Assembly: GCF_001586785.1 (NCBI RefSeq)
Contig: NZ_LUFH02000041.1
Span: 1 to 48,362 of the forward strand
DNA length: 48,362 nt
Direction of reading: 5' to 3'
Origin: Sphaerospermopsis aphanizomenoides BCCUSP55
GTDB lineage: Bacteria; Cyanobacteriota; Cyanobacteriia; Cyanobacteriales; Nostocaceae
Below are positions 42,459 to 48,362 of the stretch, in pieces; position 1 is the stretch's first letter; each line of letters begins with the position of its first letter. Both the position numbers and the translations under genes were made by a program. A model generated the notes under the pieces. The model saw only the letters and a list, made by a program, of their open reading frames with translations, had not been told where the DNA came from and did not search any database.

Positions 42459-42902
42459 GTGGAATTTGAAGATCATGATTGGGAACTGACTGTTAGAGAA
42501 CTGCGAATTAATTTGCAGCATTTACAAGGTATTCCATCATTAAAACCAGAGCAATTTATTAAAGTTGCAGAAGAACTGATAAACCAAGAAGAAGAATTAG
42601 TAGAAAAACTAGAAAAGCTATCTCAGCTAGATAATAAATTACGCAAATACAAGAAATTTGAACCTGCGGAAACTTGGGCTAGTCGCTGGGTTGCTTCTCC
42701 TATTGCTTACCTTTTTCCACCAGAACGACGAGAAGAATGGTTAGGTGATTTGTATGAAGTGAATCGAGAAATGTTGTACAAAGGATTTCCCCGTTGGCAG
42801 GTGAATTTTAACAATCTGGTAAGAACGGTAATTTTAATTATATCGGCTTTACAGATTAAGTTGTCAGACCTGCTTTCACTAAGTCAGTCAATTAATAAGT
42901 AG
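42459..42902 (+). CDS. PadR-coupled membrane-associated protein
   Basis: A 147-residue protein in the frame following the regulator. No ATG lies near the start; the GTG at 42459 has AGGGA eleven bases upstream and gives VEFEDHDWELTVRELR. Residues 10-75 are helical and charged, with coiled-coil character (AEELINQEEELVEKLEKLSQ). A C-terminal region has LFPPERREEWLGDLYEVNREM and one hydrophobic segment (LVRTVILIISAL, about 120-135). Upstream extension in the same frame as far as 42135 overlaps padR in another frame and looks non-coding. The family appears to be paired with PadR regulators. Function unknown, perhaps membrane-linked signalling. Confidence 0.65.
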   Translation: MEFEDHDWELTVRELRINLQHLQGIPSLKPEQFIKVAEELINQEEELVEKLEKLSQLDNKLRKYKKFEPAETWASRWVASPIAYLFPPERREEWLGDLYEVNREMLYKGFPRWQVNFNNLVRTVILIISALQIKLSDLLSLSQSINK

Positions 42903-43040
42903 ATGATGAATTAACCAATTTTTTTAAACCCCACCCCTAACCCTCTGCACAAGTAAGGCTATTTTATTTGTCAAGTGGGTTAGGCATACAAGCGAATAAA
43001 GTAAGATGGTATGTAAATCCGATTGAGGCTTATTTTAGGT

Positions 43041-43289
43041 ATGACAAATATTATTATTTCTAACCTTGATGATGAAATCAAATCTCGTCTGCAAAAACGA
43101 GCAGAAAAAAACGGACGTTCTTTAGAAGAAGAAGCCAAAGAAATTCTCTACATGACTCTGACAGAAAATAACGAAAATTCCTTAAATCTAGCAACTCGGA
43201 TTGAACAGCGGTTTGCAAATTTTGGAGATTTTGATTTACCAGAAATAGCGAGAGAACCTATTCGTACTGTATCAACTTTTGAAGAATGA
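43041..43289 (+). CDS. FitA-like ribbon-helix-helix antitoxin
   Basis: An 82-residue Arc/MetJ-type antitoxin. The N-terminal ribbon MTNIIISNLDDEIKSRLQKRAEKNGRSLEEEAKEIL is the FitA fingerprint, binding operator DNA. The C-terminal half (ATRIEQRFANFGDFDLPEIAREPIR) is the toxin-binding tail. I chose the ATG at 43041 over a TTG at 43023. Its TGA stop overlaps the ATG of the toxin gene (ATGA at 43286-43289), a typical coupled operon. Because the toxin is internally deleted, this antitoxin is now probably without its natural partner. Confidence 0.88.
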   Translation: MTNIIISNLDDEIKSRLQKRAEKNGRSLEEEAKEILYMTLTENNENSLNLATRIEQRFANFGDFDLPEIAREPIRTVSTFEE

Positions 43290-43426
43290 TTATTCTTGAC
43301 ACAAATGTATTGTCAGAACTGATGAAGCCTAAAAAGTCTGAAGCAGCTATAGCAACACTCAATGTTTCTGACTTTCAAGGGTGTGGAATTGAGATTATTA
43401 ATCCTTGGGAATATGAATCAATATAG
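43286..43426 (+). pseudogene. FitB/VapC-type PIN toxin with internal deletion
   Basis: A 46-codon frame starting in the ATGA overlap with the antitoxin. It begins MIILDTNVLSELMKPK, the PIN-domain start with the first catalytic Asp, and ends NVSDFQGCGIEIINPW, the normal PIN C-terminus. The roughly 90 residues between, with the other acidic residues, are missing, and the frame is maintained across the join near residue 24. A 46-residue protein cannot form the PIN fold, so the toxin is inactivated. Basis: direct reading; family shape from established knowledge. Confidence 0.85.
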
Positions 43427-43481
43427 TTAAGCGGCTGGGTTTGATAACTTAGAGAAAAAAGCATCCAGCATCCATGAAATT

Positions 43482-43512
43482 AAAAAGCCCAGTTGATACA
43501 AACAACTAGGCT
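43482..43512 (-). terminator. Intrinsic terminator of hsp20
   Basis: On the minus strand AGCCTAGTTG and CAACTGGGCT pair over 10 bp (one G-T) around a 7-nt loop, followed by five T residues. It lies 58 bp after the hsp20 stop. Confidence 0.85.
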
Positions 43513-43569
43513 AAATTAATTAGATGTTAACTTTTTCGTTGTCTTCACTCTTGAGACAGATAATGAATC

Positions 43570-44016
43570 TTATTTTTGCTCCAGATTGATTTTTACAACT
43601 TTGTTCTTTTCTGCAATCAGCTTGGGCAAAGTAAGATTCAAAATCCCATCTTTATATTCAGCTTGTACTTTGTCATTTTGAATCTTCACAGGCAATGGAA
43701 TTACACGGTGGAATTGACCATAGTAAAATTCACTGGTGGTTTTTCCGTTTTCTTCTGATTTGGTTTGAGACTTTCTTTCACCACTAATAGAAACAGTATC
43801 TTCTGTGACTTGAACATCCAAATCTTTAGGGGACATACCAGGAACTTCTAGTTTGAGAATAACTGCATCATCAGTTTCTGTAAGTTCAGCAGCAGGAACT
43901 CTAGCAACAGTAGTTAAATCTTTTAAATTAGCTGGAATTAATTCATCAAATAAGCGATTAAAGCGGCGTTCCAAAGTGTCGATTTCTTTCCAGGGGTTGT
44001 AACGAACTAGTGTCAT
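43570..44016 (-). CDS. hspA: Small heat-shock protein, Hsp20/alpha-crystallin family
   Basis: A 148-residue ATP-independent holdase. The N-terminus is short (MTLVRYNPWKEIDTLERRFNRLFDE). The alpha-crystallin domain covers about 42-138 and includes VILKLEVPGMSPKDLDVQV, SISGERKSQ and GILNLTLPKL, the conserved G-x-L element. The C-terminal extension carries NKVVKINLEQ, with the VVKI motif like I-x-I. It binds unfolding proteins during heat or oxidative stress and hands them to DnaK/ClpB. The ATG at 44016 is the only start. A terminator follows and a repeat-bearing promoter region precedes it. Confidence 0.93.
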   Translation of the reverse strand: MTLVRYNPWKEIDTLERRFNRLFDELIPANLKDLTTVARVPAAELTETDDAVILKLEVPGMSPKDLDVQVTEDTVSISGERKSQTKSEENGKTTSEFYYGQFHRVIPLPVKIQNDKVQAEYKDGILNLTLPKLIAEKNKVVKINLEQK

Positions 44017-44112
44017 ATATTTCTTCCTCTATCTTTTTGTTGGTTTTAGTTTGTGAGAGTGTTTAATCAACTCTTTGATTACCATATTAGTGATTGCCAA
44101 GGATGTTGTAAA

Positions 44113-44206
44113 TTCGGTTTTTTGCACTTATTTAATGATGATTACCGAACCGATAAAGTAGTTATAAAGATATTCGGTTAACCCTAATCTGGGTGGTTCG
44201 GTTAAC
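44113..44206. promoter_or_regulatory. TTCGGTT repeat cluster upstream of hsp20
   Basis: TTCGGTTAAC occurs twice (44173-44182 and 44197-44206), 24 bp apart. A third TTCGGTT is at 44113-44119, and an inverted ACCGAA is at 44144-44149. Four related sites within 95 bp, 100-190 bp before the hsp20 start, suggest regulator binding. It is not the CIRCE element. Confidence 0.45.
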
Positions 44207-44262
44207 ACGAATTAGTTTATTATGTGTTTATTATAATTTATTTGGTAGTGGTGTTTAATAAA

Positions 44263-45672
44263 TCACTTGCAATTATTTTTAAAGTAAATAATATATTTTT
44301 TAATGGCTTGCTTAACTGAGTTCCTAATCACCTGGATGGCTATTTGAAAAGTCCTCATGCTATTCATATTTTTCCAAGGAGGACATACCCAAAAACTTTT
44401 GAGTATAAACATCAATGCATAAATATAATTTCCTTGTTGCCAATAGTAATAAGCTAATCTTGCTAATCCCATACCTAATAATTCCGATGATTTGAGATGT
44501 TTAGCAATATTTAATGCTTTATCTATATAGACTAATGCCTCAGCATTTTTAATGCGGACATAACAATATGCTAAATTCAGCTTTTTGCTATAAGAATCTA
44601 ATTGAAATTTATCATTTAATGATTCTAAATCCAGGTCTTTATAAGCTTGCTCTATTGCTTCTATTTCGCTTCTGTATTCACACCAATATCTGTTGACATC
44701 TCCATTAAAAGGAAAATTAAGGATTTCACCAGTAATAGTTTTTAAAGCTAGTGGATGTCCTTCATAAGCTGTTCCTATGCGGTGGAGATAATTGGCTATT
44801 TCTGTATTTTCTGCAAATTCTATTCCCTCACTTTGAAAAAATTCTCTTATTTCTATATCGGTAAAACCGCGAACTAATTCATGACAACATAAATAATGAG
44901 AATTTATTAAAATTTCTTCTAGTTGGATAGGCATTTCTTGAGAAGTAATAATTATTTTACCTTGACATCGAGGAGAAGCAATCAAAGCCCGAAAAAATTT
45001 TTCCCACCAGCTATCTTTAAAATTACTCCAACCAGTGTTTTGATCTCCTTGTAAAGCTAATTCCAAAGAATCAATTAATAATACACATTGATGATTACAT
45101 ATATAATCAACTAAGCAGAGCATAATATTCTCTGGTTGATTAATTTCTGATGGCAAAATTAATTTTTGTAACTGAGATATAATTTGTGTGGCAACACTAG
45201 CAAATAATGGTTCTTGTTCACTATCTTCAAAAGAAAACTTTAACTTTTCAGTATAGCTATCTGGAAGTTCTGATATAATTTTTTCAGCTAAAGCCGTTTT
45301 ACCCGTGCCAGTTATTCCAGTTAATAAAATTAACCTGTGGCTTTCTTGCAACATATTAATTAAATTTGTAACTATCTGGTTACGTCCAACAAAACAACTT
45401 TCGGCAATATCCCTCCAAGGTAACTCCAAAACCTGACAATAGACTTTAAAGATTTTAATATCAATTGGTTTTTTACCACCTTGAAACCGTTTTAATGTTC
45501 CCTCAGAAATACCTGGAGGATATTTTGCCTCAAAAAATAACTCATCTGGCCAGTTAGGGTCAAGAAGTTGACCTGCGGCTTTTAACCATCGAGAGTTATT
45601 ATAAGTCCAACCTAATTCTTCTCTCTTGGTTTTGATAATTTGCTTTCCGTATTCAGAAGCTTTCAGTCCCAT
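44263..45672 (-). CDS. STAND-type ATPase
   Basis: A 469-residue NTPase of the STAND/NB-ARC-like group. The N-terminal domain (residues 1-90: GLKASEYGKQIIKTKREELGW, then GISEGTLKRFQGGKKPI) is the vHTH-like module seen in cyanobacterial STAND proteins. The P-loop GITGTGKT is at 119-126, and Walker B (VLLIDSLELAL) near 200. FTDIEIREFF and GHPLALKTI are typical of the winged-helix and ARC parts. The C-terminal 100 residues are helical, TPR-like, and end in a basic tail. The large WD40 or TPR sensor of longer relatives is missing. I chose the ATG at 45672; TTG or ATG starts further out add a basic stretch. Function: signalling switch, perhaps a defence-like sensor (inference). Confidence 0.85.
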   Translation of the reverse strand: MGLKASEYGKQIIKTKREELGWTYNNSRWLKAAGQLLDPNWPDELFFEAKYPPGISEGTLKRFQGGKKPIDIKIFKVYCQVLELPWRDIAESCFVGRNQIVTNLINMLQESHRLILLTGITGTGKTALAEKIISELPDSYTEKLKFSFEDSEQEPLFASVATQIISQLQKLILPSEINQPENIMLCLVDYICNHQCVLLIDSLELALQGDQNTGWSNFKDSWWEKFFRALIASPRCQGKIIITSQEMPIQLEEILINSHYLCCHELVRGFTDIEIREFFQSEGIEFAENTEIANYLHRIGTAYEGHPLALKTITGEILNFPFNGDVNRYWCEYRSEIEAIEQAYKDLDLESLNDKFQLDSYSKKLNLAYCYVRIKNAEALVYIDKALNIAKHLKSSELLGMGLARLAYYYWQQGNYIYALMFILKSFWVCPPWKNMNSMRTFQIAIQVIRNSVKQAIKKYIIYFKNNCK

Positions 45673-45783
45673 GTATTTAAGTTTGTTTTTTGTCAAGATC
45701 ACTTTTTTGAATTAGTCAGTGATCTTGATAAATAATACAAGCACCAGTAATCATGTTGGCAAGTCAGTAAATTAAACACAATT

Positions 45784-46548
45784 ATGTTCAACAAATCTTT
45801 ACTCAATCAGACTTCCAACGTTATTTTTATTGATGCTGCTGTTGATGACTACCAAACCTTACAAACAGGTGTGATTGAAGGTGTAGAAGCGGTTATTCTT
45901 TCTCCACATCGAGACGGTATTGTGGAAATTACGGAAGTATTACAACAAAATCCCCATATTACCACCATTCACATCGTTTCCCACGGTTCTCCAGGGTGTT
46001 TATATTTAGGAAATGGTCAACTAAATTTAGATAATATCAGTAAATATACTAGGTTGTTGCAAGATTGGCAACGTAAAAATATCTTACTCTATGGGTGTAA
46101 CGTCGCTGCGGGAGATGCAGGGGAAGAGTTTATTAAAAAGTTCCATGAGATTACCAACGCAACCATTAGCGCGTCAGTAACAAAGACGGGAAATGCAGCA
46201 TTAGGGGGAAATTGGGAGTTAGAGGTGACATTCCCCGTTACAGATGTAGAGAGGTTTCATGCAACGTCTCTACCTTATCTGTCGGAGACTGTTTTTCATA
46301 CAGACACCCTCAATGCCTACCAGGGAGTATTTGCACCCACATTAGTCAGTGTGTGGAATCGTTTAAGCTATGCCAAGGATGTGACAATAGTCGGTAACTA
46401 TGCTTATGTGGCTGATGGTAATTCAGGACTGCAAATCATCAATATCAGCAACCCAGCAGCACCTACCCTCGTCGGCAATTATAATACTTCTGGCTATGCT
46501 TATGACGTTGAAATAGTAAGCAATTACGATACCCATCCTCATCGGTAA
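45784..46548 (+). CDS. DUF4347 surface-protein gene, truncated after one LVIVD repeat
   Basis: A 254-residue product. Residues 10-165 form the DUF4347 domain, with VIFIDAAVDDYQTL, HIVSHGSPGCLYLG (conserved His and Gly), and ILLYGCNVAAGDAGEEF. This domain usually starts very large cyanobacterial cell-surface or calcium-binding proteins. LVIVD-type beta-propeller repeats follow (VGNYAYVADGNSGLQIINIS, NPAAPTLVGNY, a second repeat beginning YDVEIVSNY). The reading frame then leaves the family: the expected AYVADG is replaced by DTHPHR and a stop, so the gene has lost most of its 3' part. No signal peptide is seen, normal for this family. Probably non-functional or a short decoy. Confidence 0.8.
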   Translation: MFNKSLLNQTSNVIFIDAAVDDYQTLQTGVIEGVEAVILSPHRDGIVEITEVLQQNPHITTIHIVSHGSPGCLYLGNGQLNLDNISKYTRLLQDWQRKNILLYGCNVAAGDAGEEFIKKFHEITNATISASVTKTGNAALGGNWELEVTFPVTDVERFHATSLPYLSETVFHTDTLNAYQGVFAPTLVSVWNRLSYAKDVTIVGNYAYVADGNSGLQIINISNPAAPTLVGNYNTSGYAYDVEIVSNYDTHPHR

Positions 46549-46603
46549 AGATCAGACTATAGATGAAATTTTTACGAGAGCAAAACAAAATTGGCAAGAT
46601 TAA
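46529..46603 (+). pseudogene. C-terminal fragment of an unidentified gene fused after the DUF4347 gene
   Basis: In the next frame, a 24-codon stretch (IPILIGKDQTIDEIFTRAKQ, ending NWQD and TAA) looks like the tail of a real protein. It begins exactly where the LVIVD homology ends. It is likely the other side of a deletion or insertion joint. I cannot name the parent family. Confidence 0.35.
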
Positions 46604-46811
46604 TTAGCTCAAGGGATCGCTTTTTTTTGAGATGATGGGAGAGCGATCGCTTGTAGTTGTGGGTATGCTAGAGAAAAAAATTAGATATAATATACAGCAG
46701 ATTGCAGATCAATGAGGTACAGTATCTAAATTGAAATATAGACAGAAAGAGGGTTTTACTCCTGACTCATGACTCCTGCTATATCATCTTGTTTGGGTTT
46801 CCATTCCACAA
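46604..46811. other. spacer between truncated gene and psbO
   Basis: Non-coding, with a HIP1 octamer GCGATCGC near 46643. Together with the following terminator region it fills the gap to the psbO stop. Nothing else recognised. Confidence 0.4.
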
Positions 46812-46850
46812 AAAAACCCAATTGCCTGCCGACAAAAGCAGGGGCAATTG
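46812..46850 (-). terminator. Intrinsic terminator of psbO
   Basis: On the minus strand CAATTGCC and GGCAATTG (with an added GC-rich inner part, CTGC/GCAG) form a strong hairpin followed by GGGTTTTTTT. It lies about 100 bp after the psbO stop. Confidence 0.85.
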
Positions 46851-46948
46851 AGTTAAATTGTGTTAATTTAATAACGTCCCACAGACCTTGTTACTGGTCG
46901 TTACGAATGGAAGAAAAAAATTCTCTCAGCACTGTTTATTGAGAGGAG

Positions 46949-47782
46949 TTAGGCGCGATTCGCTTCAACTCGACCATAGAATAAACCGCGAATTTTGACT
47001 TCTTTAGGTTCACCAGCACCTAAGTCAGTATCGGAAGGCTGTTCGCTCTCGAAAGTACCAGCAATTTCTCCAGTAGAACTATTTACCTTGGCTATTTGTA
47101 AAGAAATTTTGCCACTGAGAATTTCTGCACGCTTGACATTAGCACGAGTTAACTCGTCGTCATCTGCTTGGGCAGGTAGAGCTACAGCATTATCATAGCC
47201 AGAAACCACACCACGACCTTTGGGATCGAGGAAAGCAGCACCACGATAGGAAGGAACCTTAAAAGAACCTTCAAAGTCGGTAGAGGTGTTGATGCTGGTC
47301 AGCCCAGGCTCTGTTTGTGCAACCAGGTTTTTGATTGTAAACAGGAAAGGAACTAACTCACCACCAGGAAGTTTGACAGTGATGGCTTGGAAATCAAGAC
47401 CATCGTTTTCTACAAAGGTGAGACTATTATCTGGATTGATTTTGATGTCGCCTTGTACTTGGTCAATGGTGGAAGTATATCTTGTCAACAATCTGCCAGC
47501 GACAAATTCCGCTTCTTGACGTTTGTTAGCAGGTTCTTCCTTGACAAAGTAATTGGTAGGTTCTAGGCAAAGTTCTTTGATGGTATAAGATTTGCTGTTA
47601 TCCAAAGCAATAGAACCACGGCTTGTTTCTGACAACTGAGGGCATTTATTAGCCAAGCCAGTGCCTCGAATTTGTTCGTAAGTTAGCAAGTCTCTGCTGC
47701 TGGTAGAGGGAGCATCACTACAAGCAGTGATTAGCCCTAAGCATAAAGCCAAGAATGCAACAATTAAAGCGCGATATCTCAT
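46949..47782 (-). CDS. psbO: Photosystem II manganese-stabilising protein PsbO
   Basis: The 277-residue extrinsic 33-kDa protein of photosystem II, which stabilises the Mn4CaO5 cluster on the lumenal side of the thylakoid. Residues 1-25 form a signal peptide (RYRALIVAFLALCLGL) ending in a lipobox-like LITAC. The mature part begins near SDAPSTSSRDLLTYEQIRGTG, the N-terminal PsbO fingerprint. The disulphide cysteines are in NKCPQL and KELCLEP. VPSYRGAAFLDPKGRGVVSGYDNAVALPA and IAGTFESEQPSDTDLGAG are highly conserved. I chose the ATG at 47782, with GAGG seven bases upstream; a TTG at 47800 was rejected. Monocistronic, with its own terminator. Core photosynthesis gene, certain. Confidence 0.98.
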   Translation of the reverse strand: MRYRALIVAFLALCLGLITACSDAPSTSSRDLLTYEQIRGTGLANKCPQLSETSRGSIALDNSKSYTIKELCLEPTNYFVKEEPANKRQEAEFVAGRLLTRYTSTIDQVQGDIKINPDNSLTFVENDGLDFQAITVKLPGGELVPFLFTIKNLVAQTEPGLTSINTSTDFEGSFKVPSYRGAAFLDPKGRGVVSGYDNAVALPAQADDDELTRANVKRAEILSGKISLQIAKVNSSTGEIAGTFESEQPSDTDLGAGEPKEVKIRGLFYGRVEANRA

Positions 47783-48200
47783 GGTCAACCTCAATGTCAA
47801 AAATTAATATCTAAAGTTGTGAACAGAAAGATACAGGAGTATGGCTGAGTCCAGGTTATCAGTGGTTGAGAAAAATTGCTCAAATACTGATAGAAACTAA
47901 GAGTCTTAATCCTCCACCCTCAGAAACTTCAGTGGCAGGAGCGCAATATCTTGAGGAGCAGCAAGGGGAGTTTGCTTTTGGTAACAGCGGCGTTACCCAA
48001 GATATTTTGTATTATGTATGTATTTACTGCCACTACGTAACGCCCATTGTTTAATGGGTAAATCAGCCAGATCATACGATTTTTTTTAACTCAAAATCAA
48101 AATACTCCAATTGGAAATAAGAACTGATTGATCCCATTAAACTCCAATCGTGTATGTACTGCACTTTACTGCTTGGTTTTAGAAGCGTTTAAAAGGAGTT
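47783..48200. other. psbO upstream region
   Basis: About 420 bp that should hold the psbO promoter (leftward). TAGATATTAAT near 47806-47816 could be part of a -10 region on the minus strand. A 62-codon rightward frame (47866-48054) was judged not protein-like. Confidence 0.45.
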
Positions 48201-48262
48201 CAGGAGTATGGCTTACGCCACGCTTCGCTATCAGGAGTATGGCTTACGCCACGCTTCGCTAT
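48201..48262. repeat. Dispersed 31-bp repeat, two tandem copies
   Basis: Two perfect tandem units of CAGGAGTATGGCTTACGCCA plus CGCTTCGCTAT. The inverse unit is at 24475-24541. Confidence 0.9.
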
Positions 48263-48300
48263 CAGGAGTTACAGAAGAAAGAAGAAGTATGGGAGAAAGA

Positions 48301-48362
48301 ATGAATTTTCTCCCTGCACCCTGCACCCTGCACCCTGCCCCCTGCCTCCTGCCTCCTGCCTC
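48301..48362. repeat. STRR array, CTGCACC/CTGCCTC units
   Basis: CTGCACC (three), CTGCCCC, then CTGCCTC units running off the window end. Confidence 0.9.

Noticed and set aside
47866-48054. 62-codon frame upstream of psbO
   Set aside because: No family resemblance or ribosome-binding site; lies in the expected psbO promoter region.
1-48362. tRNA, rRNA, tmRNA, RNase P or SRP RNA genes
   Set aside because: No T-loop, tmRNA resume or RNase P/SRP core motifs were seen on reading both strands; a covariance-model scan would be decisive.

Overview
The window comes from a filamentous cyanobacterium, most likely a heterocyst-forming member of the Nostocales. The evidence is the extrinsic photosystem II protein PsbO, a PedR-type redox regulator, several cyanobacteria-specific families (DUF3288, DUF1802, DUF4347, 2TM and STAND proteins), many HIP1 octamers (GCGATCGC), AT-rich sequence, and abundant short tandem repeats of 5-9 bp (STRRs) in almost every spacer, as is typical of Nostoc/Anabaena-like genomes. 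No rRNA or tRNA gene was seen. Genes are mostly single or in pairs on both strands.

Layout. 1-8.6 kb: a ROK/polyphosphate-glucokinase-like enzyme, a 2TM protein, a zinc ribbon-kinase-TM-WD40 receptor kinase, a TPR protein, a 2OG-Fe(II) oxygenase, a GAF-GGDEF protein with a degenerate active site, and sfsA. 8.6-9.7 kb: a CRISPR array of 10 repeats with no cas genes in the window. 9.8-15.4 kb: a Uma2-type nuclease, a DUF2235 hydrolase, gluconokinase, then a two-gene unit pairing a HipA-fold kinase with a HipA-N-domain/HIRAN protein (the best candidate for an under-described system), a MITE, and fructokinase. 15.6-19.4 kb: pedR, a DUF6391-like membrane protein, a glycosyltransferase and rfbB. 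19.4-30.8 kb: a HigBA toxin-antitoxin pair, a carotenoid isomerase-like oxidoreductase, MlaF and MlaD lipid-transport subunits, DUF3288, a ClpC chaperone, small proteins (including an unlisted 56-residue zinc-ribbon gene), a GNAT acetyltransferase, an orphan antitoxin and DUF1802. 30.9-42 kb: an aldo/keto reductase, a possible structured RNA, an alpha/beta hydrolase, aroE, a large repeat-bearing membrane protein, a divergent succinyl-CoA ligase pair (sucC/sucD) and a TPR protein. 42-48.4 kb: a PadR regulator with a coupled membrane protein, a FitAB locus whose toxin gene has lost its middle, hsp20, a STAND ATPase, a truncated DUF4347/LVIVD surface-protein gene, and psbO.

Common themes. Central carbon metabolism (glucokinase-like, gluconokinase, fructokinase, SucCD, AroE), envelope and lipid functions (RfbB, glycosyltransferase, MlaFD, CrtISO-like), and protein quality control (ClpC, Hsp20) are mixed with small mobile, toxin-antitoxin and immunity elements in several stages of decay. 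STRR arrays run directly into many stop codons. Functions were assigned from motifs and remembered family features only; no database search was run.
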